A stretch of 64,000 nt of DNA from Rattus norvegicus (Eukaryota > Chordata > Mammalia > Rodentia > Muridae): assembly GCF_036323735.1 (NCBI RefSeq), contig NC_086027.1:91958662-92022661 (forward strand), read 5' to 3'. Under the pieces are notes generated by a model. That model did not search any database. It was not told the DNA's origin and saw only the letters and a list, made by a program, of their open reading frames with translations. This document shows, piece after piece, positions 34,620 to 48,148 of this stretch (the stretch's first letter is position 1; the number at the start of each line of letters is the position of its first letter). The position numbers and the translations under genes are program-made.

Positions 34620-37142
34620 CTGAAACAGGAAACAATACACTCAATTGTGTGAAGAATCTATTCATCCTGTTAGAATAAAAGCAAAACAAAACTAAAAACA
34701 CAGTCACAGAAATATTTTTAAAGTCTTAGGCAGTTTATATAGTTTAACATAGAGACCATCACTTCAGTTAGGACCCCTACAGGATTTCTAACCTCCTCCT
34801 CCTCACATGTCCCAACTGACATGGCAGATGCCTTTCTACTTTCGTAGGCCAACACAGTCAAACATTTTACGACTTTGCTCAAGTCACAGAAAAATCTTCG
34901 GGTTTATATTATTATGAAATCCCATGAGGTTGAAAAGAAAATGAAAGAAACAAAATAAAGAGACTTGTAATACCTTGGGCCCCTGCCTATAATCATGAGT
35001 ATTTTTCTCCATTTCTTTTAGTAATGTATGGCTTAATGGTTTCTGTCTGCCTAGGTATTTTGAGTTTATTTTTAATTTTTCTAGTTTTATAAAAGTTGGT
35101 CCTTAGTTGTTCATCTTAGATAGATGCCTAAATCAGTTAGTTTAGAATAATGAGTATATTCTTAAATTTTATTTTCAACCCACTATGAAATCACATATTC
35201 CAATTAAAATTTCAAACTTCAAACATATCATATAGATAGATAAATGCTATGAGCAATGGGATGGGGTTGGAGGGAGGATTAAGGAACAATTTCAAGGAGG
35301 TATGACAGGTTCATAAAAATCAGGAAGACTCTGTTTATTAGTCATAAGGTTACTGTCCACAGTCAGGCAGAAGGAGCACTGCTTGGGGATAAAACGCATT
35401 ACCTAGTAACAGAGGAAAGATCTGCCATAGCCCAGGCTGGGAGAAAAAGCAGTGTGAGCAACAGAATCATAGAATGGCTATATTAAATGAGAAGACACGA
35501 ATGAGGTCTTATATTTGTTAAAATACTTTAATTGTTTTATTCTTAACTACTTGATTTAAATATTTAAATATGGAAAACACAGAACGTCATTGTAGTGGGT
35601 TGGCCTGCTTGTATTCTAATACTAATATTGGGCTCCTCAAGACCTGGCTGTCCCACTCATAGAATGGAGTGACACTGTGTGACCTTGCCCTAAGTTATTT
35701 CTGATTGGTAAATAAAGATGCCAGCAGCTAATAGCTGGGTGGAAGAGACACAGGTGGGGTTTAGATTTCCTGGGCTTGGGCTTGGAGAGGAACCATAAGG
35801 AGAACAGGTAGGAGGAGAAGAAGGAGGAGGAAGGAGAGGGGGAGGGGGAGGAAGGAGAAACTTCCATGGGTTAGGTGAGTCATATGTGGCCCTGAAGGCT
35901 GGCCAGATGGAGTTAAGAGCAACCCAAATGAAACATAGTGATAATAATTGGGGGTTATCAATAGGAAAGTGAATTCTCATAGCATAGAGGGTAGATATCT
36001 GCACAGCTGTAGTGCTGATTAAGGCTTATTGTAAATATGAAGGTTATGTGTGTCTGTTATCTGAGAACTAAACGGTCTAAGGTGGGGTGGAAACCTCTGG
36101 TTGGGATTAAATAATTTTTACAACATACCATCAGCATGTGGGTAGTATGTGTGACTTTATTAGATGCCTGAGGATTTGTGGAGCCTTCTGATTTCAATTG
36201 GTTTGTACAAGGCCAGGGATTCTCTGAGTCAACCCTTTTATGTTTTAGATGAAAACACCACCACCACCACTACCACAACCACAAGAATAGTCCATAAGTG
36301 AAAGTGTTAGAAGCTAGCATGGTTAATATTCCAGGGGAGCACACAGCCAATATAGTTCTGCTCCCACATGAGGGACTTCCCCAAGGCTCCTGGGCTCACA
36401 TGACGGTATCCTTTGGTATATGTACCACAGTACCAGAGTAGGCACTTGTTGAGACAGCTCAATGGGTATTAGGGAGAGAGAAGACTGTGAGATGATCCTT
36501 CAGCTTGATTCAAGCTCTGTTTCCTCAGGACATGCTGATGAGAAAATTGGGAGCCTTGGGGTCTGTGTCCCTTTGCAGATAATGCAATGTAAGCCGAGTA
36601 AATGGAAGTCAGAAATGGTTCATGATCTGGAACCATTTGAGGACTCACATAGTAATTGGAATTTTGACCTTGGAAAAACTGGCTCAATATCCATTAGTGG
36701 CTTTCATACCACATCGTCAGCACTGCAAACATCGAACTTTTGCGATGATTTTCCACTTACCTCTAAAAAAGCCATTACTTTGCCTCTGTACATCACAAAA
36801 CTCTTATTATTGAGTAGGAAAAAGCACAAGAGACCAATGAAAGCCATTTAGGATAGTGACTATCTAACCTCCAACCTTCAGTTATACACAAACTCGTTCA
36901 TCCCCTGCCAGCTGCAATATGAAAGTTTGCTAATATATGTCAGTTACCTGTTTATATTTGGCATGGAATATTTTTCTTTCTGTATTGTTGTTCATGCTAG
37001 AATTTTTAGAGTCTGATATATACAATATACATATACACATCAGGGGATAATATGTTTTAAGAGAAAGAATAACAAAATTTTATTATATATATGGAAATAC
37101 ATGTCCTTTTTGTAAATAAAATATCAATAAATCTGAAATGAA

Positions 37143-37325
37143 GGTACTGGGAGGATGGGTCGGTGTGTACAAGCTTAAATTCAAATTCTCAGAAACCAAG
37201 TAAGAGCTGGATGCAGTAGTACACATCTGTAATCCCAGCCCCCTTAGAGCAAAACTACAAGCAGAACAGGAGAACCGCCAGAATCATGGTACAGCTAAAT
37301 TGAAAAAACAGACTTTGTCTCAAAG
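37143..37325 (+). repeat. B4/RSINE-like SINE
   Basis: A tRNA-like left part (GGGAGGATGGGTCGGTGTGT) followed by a B1-like part (GTAGTACACATCTGTAATCC) and CTTTGTCTCAAA near the end. It is diverged. Confidence 0.6.
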
Positions 37326-39666
37326 TGGAAGATGAAGAACAATTCCTGAGGTGGTCCTCTGACCTACCACCCCTCCCTTCATTCCCACCCATGCCCCACA
37401 TCCTCACACATACGGAGACAGAAACAGAGGCACAGAGACAGAGAGGAAGAGGAAAGAGGAGGAGAGATACAGAAGAAGGGAGGAGAGAAAGAACCTCTCA
37501 AATATGAAAATATCCAGAAAGTGATGCTTTAACTACCCAACATGCCTCCATAACATCTTTCCATTAATTTCTGGTTGTATATTCTTTAATCACCCCCTTT
37601 TCAGCAGCAGGTTTAGAATATTATCTTCTCCATGAAAAGTAAAGACATAGCCTACTTTTATATAGTCTAGTGATTATCTTTCAGCTACTCAAACTCCTAT
37701 TTATAAAACCTTACGCTGTTTTTTAGTTTAATTGCTATCTTAGTGGGGAGCTGCCACTCAATTCCTTTCATGTTTGAGTTATTATAGTCTTTCTTCTTGT
37801 AGAATTCTTATGATTTTGTGCTTTATAAGGATAAAAATTTGGAATAATAATTTTTGTGAGATTCTGATGAATAAGAGGAAAATGAATGCTTTATTTATAA
37901 ATATTGATGTTGTAATAGTGGGTAAAAATCCTTCCCAGAGAGGACTTTCAGTTGACTGAGCATTACTGAAAAGCTGACTTTGTATTTACACTTTACATGG
38001 CTGATGGCTTGGAAATTCTACCTAGGCTAGCTCTGCTCACTCTAGTTTTGTTCTTGGATACTGGGAAATGGAGTATGTACTAATATGATTATGAGCCACA
38101 GTCTGACTCCCTTCACGTCACAGTGTTTGGATGAGTTGTCCCTTTCTATGGGAGCCATCCCTTCACGCAGCAGTCCTTTATGTGTATATGAAAGGGCCCA
38201 AAGCCACACAGAGCATATTTCATAAACACACCCCATCCAATTTCTCTAGTGGCAGAGTTCACAAAAGCCTGGGCTCAGTCTAGGGGAAAAATAAGATACA
38301 GTGAGAGTCTGAATAGAAATCATAGCTAAAATATTTACATTTTGAAATTTTTTCAACATAATTGTTTGAGAATGTTTCTTGTCCCCTAGTCCAGGGCCTT
38401 GGAATTGGAACCTCTGTGTATCCAGAGAGCTTTGTATAAATATACCTATGACAGTTTTGCGGTTATCTGTTTCTTGTTGAAATGGACCATTGGTGTGCTG
38501 TTTAGAAATCTAACTCCCTGTGACTTCAGATTGTCTTCTTGGGGTTCAATTATCCATTCATGCTGACCCCTAACTGACAACACATATCTCTATAGAGAAG
38601 CACTGGGAGATGGTAAAGAGGAGTAGGAAAGTTTGAGAAGAGACCAAGTGTTCATTGTCTTTACGGTATATGACCTTGGGGCTATGTGCACAAAAGACAA
38701 CACAAGACACTCTCATTGTTCTATTGGAAGTAGGTATCTAGAGAGAAAACACATCCCTACAGTGGTGAGCAGCCACAAGAGCTGAAGCAGAGGTGCTTCA
38801 TTGTGTGTGATGGAGAATGGTGTTGGAATGGTTGGGCTAGTCACAAATGGTATCAGATTTGAAGCAGATTTGAAGTGAGCCCAGACGAAAGTACACGTAA
38901 CCAGTGGGTGATTGTTTCATGACCTACATCCAGTGAGCAATGATCTGGCCAGGGGATTTGCATGTGGAGAGGAGAATCCACAGCTGTGAACCTCAAAGAA
39001 ATAGGACACCTTAAGCAGAAGTCGTTTCTTCTGATATAGTGACAACTCTGAGTGTCTTTTAATACTTTAGAGGAATTTTATGAAAGAAGAAATCAAAATT
39101 TCATGCTATACATGCTGCGACTTATGGGTTAGCTTTTGCTGTTTCCCTACTTGATGGCTAGAAGTTTGCAATGGAAACTTTTGGTAAGGAGAAGGTAACA
39201 TAAGCTTCTGTGGAGGATTAGACTAGCACTGTGTAGGTAAATCATAAAATTTAAGGGATTTCGTGCTCTGGTTCTGCAGGCTGGAGAACATTTTATGGTG
39301 GTGATATGGTGGGAGACTGGGGCTAGAAGGGGCTAGCAGCTAGTGGACATCAAAGCATAACTTCTATGCTGGCTCATCTCCTTGAACAGATGGCATAGAG
39401 TTCTCAGCAAGATGCCTGTGTGAGGAAGCCGAAGTATGCCAAATGAACCCAGGAAGGAGCTGGAGAAAGCTCGATGTGTTTACAGAATTTCTGTTTCCTC
39501 CTTCGGAAACAGAAATAGGAAACAGGCCAGGGTAGGATGGTGAACTCCCTGCCTTTAGATTTTCAGACCATTCTGAGCTGTATGGAATACAGCAATGGAG
39601 ACTGAACTCCAATATGCTGAAAAAGCAGTGCGTGTTCTTAACTGCTGAGCCCTCTTCCAGCCTAAT

Positions 39667-39711
39667 GTGAATGAATGAATGAATGAATGAATGAATGAAT
39701 GAATGAATGAA
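39667..39711 (+). repeat. (TGAA)n microsatellite
   Basis: Eleven or so uninterrupted TGAA units. The preceding text GAGCCCTCTTCCAGCCT is a SINE-like end, so the run may derive from a SINE tail. Confidence 0.95.
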
Positions 39712-40318
39712 ATGGAACCACTATCTTAGGTGGTTCATATGCCACAGGAGGCAGGTACTGCACCCTGGTCATCTCTCCTGATTTAAGTGCTGATTTCAGG
39801 GGCAGTGGTGTTTTGTGATAAGGACAGAGGGAAACTGTAGAGATCCTGTAGAATTAACTGGAGGGGCTCAGCTCAGCAAGTGACAACGATGTAAAGTATT
39901 TAGATGAACGTCCCCTTTCTACAAATGAACATTTGCTAGAGGTGCAGGAAAAGTAAACAAGAGGAGCAAAAACAAAATGTTGAGAACATGATTGATAATG
40001 AGGAGAGACTAGAGGTGATGTTTTTGTTGGAACTCAAGCTCTTTTCTCTTCATATAAAATGCGTTTGCTTCTGTGCAGGCACTTTGTTCCACCTGCTTCT
40101 TGCGCTTGACTGAAGCAACAGCACCCCAAGGGAGCTCAGACACTCCCTACCCTGCATGCTTAGCAATGCTACCTCTGCGGTTGGAGTCGCAATGTTGAAT
40201 TCACATTCTACTCCTGCGTCTCTTAGCTTGTTCTTCTGTACATGTTGGTGCAGGAGTAAATGTCAGCAAGAAAATGATGCTGTACTCTGATCTGATCTCA
40301 TCAATAATTTAAACGAAA

Positions 40319-40352
<34 letters not shown>

Positions 40353-40383
40353 ACAAACACACATGCACGCACGCACACACACA
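40319..40383 (+). repeat. (CA)n microsatellite
   Basis: About 65 bases of CA with AAAC and GCACGC variants. It is the left arm of a CA/TG inverted pair with 40456-40505. Confidence 0.97.
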
Positions 40384-40453
40384 TATTTGAATGTTCATAG
40401 ACAATATGCTGTTTTCTCTGTTTTGTACTGTGGATTATTTAGTCAAATAATGT

Positions 40454-40455
<2 letters not shown>

Positions 40456-40505
<50 letters not shown>
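40456..40505 (+). repeat. (TG)n microsatellite
   Basis: A 50-base pure TG run, 72 bases after a CA run of similar length. Confidence 0.97.
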
Positions 40506-40508
<3 letters not shown>

Positions 40509-41170
40509 GAAAATCTGACCTGAGAAAGAGTTTGACATTAAGATCTACTCAAACAATGTGATATAATTTAGTTGAACTGCAGATCACAGCAACTTGTGTG
40601 AGATAAATGACAAATGAAGTCAGACAAAGCCAGCCATGTTGTACTAGATTAAAAACAAGTTTGAACTTTGCATTTAATTGGGAACACGTAAGAAGACCTG
40701 GCGATGGCTGTCAGTGCCAAATCTGTATCGCGCGTGGACAGCTTCAGGTTGCTGTGCATTAATTCCAGGTAACATTTTAGACTATCCAGATAGGCAAATG
40801 CAACAGTAAGGAGATACCGCCCTGTTGTGTACCCAGCATGAGCAGTCGCTGGCAGAAGGATAGATGACACCAAGGCTTTTAGCCAGGGGTGTATCTTTGA
40901 TTTTAATGTGTCCATGTCTCTTGAAGTCAGCTGAAACCTTTTATTATTATAGAGATATTTCCTGTGAACAGTTCATTAAAAGCAGGATGTCAAATTGTCT
41001 TTAAAAGTAGACACTTGAATGCTGTTTATGACCAAACATATACTTAGAGGTTATTTTTGAAGAAAACCATCTCCTTTCAGCTGCTTTGCACAATGCAGCC
41101 ATCTGCCCATGGGCTCTATGACAAGATCCCTTAATTTGACAGTATCGAAATGCTGAGCCCTACAATGCTT

Positions 41171-41224
41171 TCAAAAAAAAAAAAAAAAAAACCAAAACGA
41201 AACAAACAAACAAAAAAAAAAACC
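41171..41224 (+). repeat. A-rich simple repeat
   Basis: An A run, then CAAAACGAAACAAACAAAC and a further A run. No SINE body is recognised upstream. Confidence 0.9.
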
Positions 41225-41737
41225 TGTGTGTCTTCTTCCTGCTAGCAGAAGAGTTTTGCTAGATGCAGGACCCGGGACTGAACTTATCTTCTCAGAATGT
41301 CACATTTTCTCTGCCTAGTAGTTTGGGTTGATGATGCTAAATGGAAAGCTTTTCCATCAGTGTTGGCATGGTGTCCTGTTGCCAGCCGTTCTAGAACACT
41401 CTTGACTCTTTGGGACGGTATTCCATTTGTATTCCGTTACTGCTTCCGAACAATTGCAGCAATCACCCAAAATGCATTTTATTTACACTCAGGGCTGTCA
41501 GGTCTCTCTGCTTCCTCTTATGTCAATATTTAAAATACATTTGAAATGCTTTTGGGAGAGTCTTTTGAGCAGTTTGTGATGGGACACAGAGCAGAAACTA
41601 TAGACAATTCTAAAAAAAATAGATATTTTAACTAATCATACATAAATGAACTTTATTGGTAGCTTAAAAATAAGTTTTAAAGCGAATCTAAGTGATTATT
41701 TGGAATAAATCTGCTTGAAAATTTTTCCCTGTGCATA

Positions 41738-41965
41738 TAAAGAGGTTGGGGGCATGGCTCAGAGGGTAAGTGAACTTGCTATGTAAACAGGAAGACCCAA
41801 GTTCAAATCCCCAGTATCCACCTGCAAAAATGCCAGGCATGACTGCCTGTCTTTATAACCCCAAAACTGGAGAAAGGAGATGGGAAGATCCTGAGAGCTT
41901 CTGGACAGCCAGCCTAGCCGAAATAATGAGGTCAGTTCACTGAAGAACCTAGTCTCATAGCATTA
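41738..41965 (+). repeat. B4/B2-like SINE
   Basis: A tRNA-like head (GGGGGCATGGCTCAGAGGGT, B box GTTCAAATCCC) followed by TGCCAGGCATGACTGCCTGT and a B1-like right half. Confidence 0.75.
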
Positions 41966-42377
41966 AGGCAGATAGCAAAATAGGAAGGCACAAGATGTCT
42001 TCCTTTGGCTTTGATACATTCTTGAAGAAATTAGTCAATTAGCATAAGTGTCATTTTCACACATTCCTTCCACAGCCATAAACAATGACACAGTTATTTT
42101 ATACATTTCATAGAGTTGTCTATCCTGGACAGATAATATAAATATAACAATATGTACAATATGTGGTTTTATCATGTCTGGCTAACATAATGTTCTTAAA
42201 TCCAATTGTACCAAGTCTTTATCAGTAGTCCATTAGACTTTACTGGAGAGTAATAGTTTATTGTGTGGAAATATACATTTTACATGTCCAATTTTTTAAA
42301 TTTGGTTTCTTTTCAAGGAAATCCTTATTTTTCAAAATTTTCTGAGTGAGAATTTGGGATATGTTAAGATGATCTTT

Positions 42378-42571
42378 ATGGGAGAAACCCTTGGTCCTGT
42401 GAAGACTCATTTCCTCAGTGTAAGGGAATGCTAGGGTGTTGAGGTGGGATAGGTGGGTGGGAGTGGGAGCATCTTCATAGAATCAGGGGGAGGGGAGATA
42501 GGAAGGGGAATCAGGAAAGGGGATAACATTTGAAATGTAAATACATAAAATATCCCATAAAAATACATAAA
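42378..42571 (+). mobile_element. Short L1 3' end insertion
   Basis: Sense L1 tail: GGGAGAAACCCTTGGTCCTG to GGGGATAACATTTGAAATGT, then an A-rich tail. ATGATCTTT flanks it on both sides (about 42369 and 42572), an apparent target-site duplication. Confidence 0.88.
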
Positions 42572-43077
42572 AAATGATCTTTGTACTCTGTCATCCTCAT
42601 TTTGGCTGTGATACCCTTGGTATCTCTTTCTATTGAAAGGTATGGTCTTAGCCAAGGATACCCAAAGGTGGTGGAGGAAGTGATGAATCAAATCCTGCTG
42701 GTAAACGCATGCACCTGAAAGTCTTACTTGTAAAGAAACAAAGAAAAACGTGGTAGACTGTGCGCACATTTTCTTTCATAGAGGTTATTTAGACTGTTAA
42801 CATGCAAAGAGTTTTGATAGTTCTCTGAACTCTTGAGGCCTATTCTAGGCTCATGCATACAAAGAAAAGCTGATTATTAAGTAAGTGAACTGGTGTAGAC
42901 CCCTCCAGGATGCTGAGGGGGTCTCATAATCTGCAACATGACACCAATTATTTTTGTTCAAGATGATTTATTGCCAGGTGTGATGGTGGCCATTTTTACT
43001 TCTAATAATCTAGCCTAGGCCAAATAGCAGTATGATGGGGACCAACTGAAGCCACATAGTAAGTCCTGGTTTCTAAA

Positions 43078-43372
43078 TTACCACCACTACCACTACCATC
43101 ACAATGACAATGATAACCGCCCCCCCACCACTGCCACCACCACCATCACAACAACGATCACCACCACCAACACCATCACTACCACCATCACTACTATCAT
43201 CACTGCCACCACCACCATCATTGTCACCACCACCACTACCATCACTACTATCACCACTACTACCACCACCACCACCATCACTGCCACCACCACCATCACT
43301 GCCACCACCACCATCACTGCCACCACCACCACCACCACCACAATGATGACAACCACCACCACTACTGCCACC
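43078..43372 (+). repeat. CCA/CAC-rich triplet minisatellite
   Basis: Nearly 300 bases of CCACCA, CATCAC and CACTAC units with a higher-order block, CCATCACTGCCACCACCA, repeated near 43276-43330. The Gly/Ser-rich, Val-rich and Pro-rich open frames in this interval are only translations of the repeat. Confidence 0.96.
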
Positions 43373-44954
43373 TTCCAAGGTATTAGAATGTAGTTCAGCT
43401 TTCACAGCACTTACAAAGCTCTGGACTATGTGCAGTACCCCAAATCACATACACAAACTAAGCCTTCCACTTTGCCTATTGTGATTAAACCAAGCTGCAG
43501 AGAGCCACTGGAATCACTAGTCACTTTCACAGGAATAATCTTTCCTGGTATATGGAGCCTGTGTATGTGGAGGGTGGGATAAAAGCATGTGGAGCCATTT
43601 TTTTCTATTAGGTGCCCAGAATCTCAGAATGTGATCCTGAAGGGTTCATCACCAGAACATAAAATTCCCACCCAGTGCCAGGTTAAATATGATAGTCCTA
43701 GATTTTTCAAAAATCCTCCAAGTTACCTTATTTTCTTCTAGGTCAAATTATGTCCTTGCACTCTTTCAGATATCCTTAGTAAAGATATTTACACCATTTA
43801 TACATATTTATGTATTGAGTTCAACTCTACTGTATCAGAATTAGAATAACAAGGTGGAAGGGGGACTGACTCACAGAAGCCAGAGATAACCAGTCACCCC
43901 ACAGTCTCTCTTAGTGAACATCTATGACAAAGTAACAAAACACAACTGAATAAGTAAGCCTTGCAGTAGAAAGGCACCTTATCCTCTAATCTTTAAAACC
44001 AACCCAAGCAGAAGACCTACTGTTCATTCAGAACGTGCAAATTCTATGCTCCATTGAGGAACATGGAGGGAAGCCCAGAGGCTGTGAGTGACTTGTAGAC
44101 ATTGATTATTTAGTATATCCTCGGGAGCATAAGATGATCTTCATGGTGGAAACATTCTCTCCATTTTAAGCCACACCAGAGCACAAGTGACAGAAGGCCC
44201 ATTGGCTTAGGGACAGGCTTAGGTGTACATGAGAGTCCTGTCCCTTAACCTGGTCATCTTAACAACATCTTAGTGAACACATGCTTGCAGACTTTCTGTG
44301 CAGATTACATAAAACATGGAGAAAGAATACGTGTTTGTGTTTCCTTTTTCATGCATTATGGTACTGCACGGAAAACTGGCTTACCCTTCATTGATTTCAG
44401 AATTATGGTCCACAGGAAAGAACTACTAAATATTCCTACTTTTCAATTTCTTTTCATGCTAAATGAAGCTTTATAAGATTCAACCTATTAATATGAAATG
44501 AAATATTTATAAAGAACAGCTACCTCTGAGAGTGTGAAACAATTAAATGCTGCCTCCTTGCCCACAATTACCCTTTTTCACAATATATGTGTGTATAAGA
44601 ATGTCATAATGGAACCAATTACTTATAATTAATATAGTAAAATAAATTATTATAAAATAATTTGCCATGCACACTCACAGGAGCCCATGGAATGACATGC
44701 CACTCTGGCTCTAAAAGCAATATAGTATTTTCTATATCATATATATTATATTATGGCCTAAGTATATATTAGGCTATACAATTTATGTCTTTAAAAGTAC
44801 CTTCTATAATGTGTGTACAATGCCAATATTCCCTGAATGTCTATTTCTGAGAACATATAGTGTCATTAGGCAAACCATGGCTATAGTATAAGGGCAATTT
44901 AAACACGCATCACCATTGGAAATAAATGAGTATGAACTTATGTTTTAAAATAGA

Positions 44955-45142
44955 ATTTCAGGAAGCACAGGCTGGCTTGAACTATGAAGAGGACCTTGAA
45001 TTTCTGATCCTTTTGGGTTTACCTTCTTAGTGCTAGGATTATGTGTGCACCAACACAACTGGTTCATGCAGTATTGTGAATTGAACCCAGAACCTTGCTC
45101 ATAATGGACAAACACTCTACTAACTGAACTACATCCCCAGCC
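44955..45142 (-). repeat. ID/B1 composite (B4-type) SINE
   Basis: Plus strand: AGGCTGGCTTGAACTATGAA (reverse B1), then GTGCTAGGATTATGTGTGCA, and at the high-coordinate end an ID-like head, ACTGAACTACATCCCCAGCC. Confidence 0.75.
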
Positions 45143-46139
45143 CATGAAACTAAATCTACAATACAAAAATTTACTTAAACTAAATATGTACCTTGCAGCC
45201 CTTATATTTTGGACAACCAAATAACTTCTAGATAACTTCTCTGAAAAGTCTTGAGAATTATTAAGGGAAAACTGTGCACTTTCAGTCCGTGAGGGAGGCT
45301 GACATTGATGTAGCTAAAATGTATGGAAAAGGTCACCCAAATGCAGTCACTAAGTGCACATCTTAGGTTATTATGTAGGTATGGCGATACCTTGAAAAAC
45401 ACTCCCTGAACTTAACTATGAGATTGCCTATATTGGTAAGAGGTACCAGAATGTGGATCTCCATCCTACTGTACTTAGTTTCTAGCAACAACTCCAGTTT
45501 TAATCCAAGGCCGGTCTCCAAATTATTGTCCCCAGCATGTGTATTCATAGAACTCATTAGGACTTTTTAAAAATATGCTATTAGACTAAGTGATGAGAAG
45601 TAACTTGTTTTTTTTCAATGAATGACCATTAAACTCTAAGCCTTTAAACTGGTATTTGAAGTCCTTAATTTCCATGTGTATAATGAATGGGTAAGTCGAT
45701 AATGCAACAAATACAGACATACAGGGCCAAACAGAATACAATGAGAAATGCAACCAGTAAAAGTTGGCTTAAGAGCATTGACAAGTATTCTGTTAAATCA
45801 GTTGCCAGACAGGTTTGAGGTGGACTTTCTTTACATTCCAACCTCCAATGGATGTGTATAGGCTTACTCATGCTTATAGTTGACCTGCGATGATGTAATA
45901 GTGTGGCTGAGAAGCCTTCATGTGGTATCTACGTTAGAAAAAGAACCACTTGTGATAAAAATGAAAGGTACTCTGACTTGATTATAGGACTGGTAAAGGT
46001 TTGATACACTTGAGTAACCCAAGCGTATATTCTCAATTGCTACTGTTAAGTTAGAGAGACATGGTTAAAATTGTTGATTGGATAGAATCCATCGTATACT
46101 TCTTTCTTTAAAGTTCTGTGCAGAGGGGAAATGTTCTGA

Positions 46140-46215
46140 AGTGGTCAGAGTGTGGCTCACTGGTCTACCACTTATCTAACATACATGAAGCGCTGTGTCC
46201 CATCCTTAGCACCAT
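46140..46215 (+). repeat. ID-like tRNA-derived SINE fragment
   Basis: GTGTGGCTCACTGGTCTACC, then GTGTCCCATCCTTAGCACC matches the ID/B1-like tRNA head but is diverged and without a tail. Confidence 0.5.
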
Positions 46216-46312
46216 CAGGATGTTCTAATGTTCTGTACAAGTATTTTATAACATCTTAAGTCAGCACACTATTTAAAGACATTTAAAGCATGCTTTAGAA
46301 AATGAATATCAG

Positions 46313-46841
46313 GAGCCTGATATAGCTGTCTCCTGAGAGATTCTGACAGACCTGACAAATACAGAGGCAGATGCTCGCAGCCAACCATTGAATTGAGAAC
46401 AGGGTCCCCAATGGAGGAGTTAGAGAAAGGACTGAAGGAGCTGAAGGGGTTTGCAACCCCATAGGAAGAACAACATTATTAATGAACCAGACCCCCCCTG
46501 CTGAGTGCTCATAGGGACTAAACCACCAACCAAAGATTACACATGGAGGGACCCATGACTCCACCTGCATATGTAGCAGAGGATGGCCTTGTTGAACATC
46601 AATGGGAGAAGAGGCCCTTGGTCCTGTGAAGACTCGATGCCCCAGTGTAGAGGAATGCCAGGGGATGGAGGCAGGAGGGAGTTTGAGTGGGTAGGTGGGG
46701 GAGCACCCTCATAGAAGCAGGGGGAGGGGGATATAGGACAGGAGGTTTCCAGAGGGGAAAAAGGGAAAGGGAATAACATTTGAAATATAAATAAAGAAAC
46801 TATCCAATAAAAGAAAGGAAAAAATGAATATCTATACAAAA
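46313..46841 (+). mobile_element. L1 3' end insertion with target-site duplication
   Basis: Sense L1 3' UTR: CAGACCTGACAAATACAGAG to AAGGGAATAACATTTGAAAT and an A-rich tail. AGAAAATGAATATCAG is present at 46297-46312 and 46842-46857, a 16-bp duplication. Confidence 0.92.
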
Positions 46842-48148
46842 AGAAAATGAATATCAGTCTTTGCCTACATTTAACTTGGATTTATTTCTAACAAAATAAC
46901 ATGACATGAACTTATGATATTGTTATTAAGGACAGTAAGTTGTAAATCCCCCAAAGCTCGTCAAGAGTCAGGCAAGGACCAACTCTTCAAACTCTATCAT
47001 GACTGTTGAGAGTTTAAATTTTGCACATTGTTTTATTCTTTCTTTGGGGGAAATAGTTGAATTCCTCTGACATCAGTAACTAACTGTGAAATTAATGACA
47101 AAGAGAGTTGTTTTCCTCAGGAGCCTGGACCAGACTACACTAGCCTGAAAGCATGAGAGTGAAGCAAAGTTTGAACAAAGACTGGGGGGTGTTGCATGTG
47201 GGATGTAGGGACAGGTGGGAAATCCATCAAAGTTGGGAGAGATTCCACATAGGGGACGAGCAGCATTTGTTAAGTTTCATGACAAGAGATTGGAATAAGA
47301 GTGTGTTCACAAAACTGTAAAGAAGGGTGTCCAGGGTATGCAGAGGACATAAGGCAGATGCTCAGGTAACCCTGCAATCTGTAAGAAAGCATAAAGATGT
47401 TATCTTTTTCCTGAATTCAGTGTGTTGTGTCACTGTAGTTCATGCTCACTGGCCTCAGTCAAGGTATTCATTCACATTGGACTGCATTGTGCTTATCAGC
47501 TCTTGGGACCCTAATGAGTTCATACCAACCACGGGCCATAAAGATACTCAGTATTTTCTTCCCCCCTGCATCATTGATGCTGCCAATGGGTCACCTGTGC
47601 CCTTCCTACCAGAGAAGACTCTAAGCAGCAGGCTGACATCCTCTTCAGTGTTTGCTCTTGTAGTTCTCCATACCCTGTGCTCCTGTTACCACCATTTAAA
47701 GGGGATGTTATGATTTAAGGCAAAGCTCTTTCATTCAGTCAAGTGCACATTTGGTTTGGTAATCTGTTTAGTAACGTATGCAGCCATAGCTTAAGGTCTT
47801 TCTTTGATCTTGGCCTTTTGATTGGCTTTGACAGATGTTTATCATCTTGCTTGGTTGTGTGATACATGCATATTTAACCTCTAATAAGATCCCAACTGTT
47901 CCCAGAATGGCCATCCCATGCCTCATCACTTGCTCTCATGTTAGGAACTGTGAGCTTGTAGATGTTTTCTGAGTTAATTTCTGAAAGTGATGGACCTGAG
48001 CTATGGTTATGGTCTAAAGTAGCAGGAGCTAGAGGAAATTGGATGTGTTTGAAACTAATCCAGCCAGGAAAGGCAAAGGCTGTCATCATAATAGAGCAAG
48101 GAGAGAGAGGGGTTACAAGGTGGTTTCCTTCTTCTATGAGAAATACCT

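Noticed and set aside
36720..36790. Possible exon ending in GTAAGT on the minus strand
   Set aside because: The donor-like site is good, but the translation does not match SPHKAP and no acceptor or conservation is evident.
43073..43405. Gly/Ser-rich 110-residue frame
   Set aside because: It is a translation of the CCA-type simple repeat in the interval.
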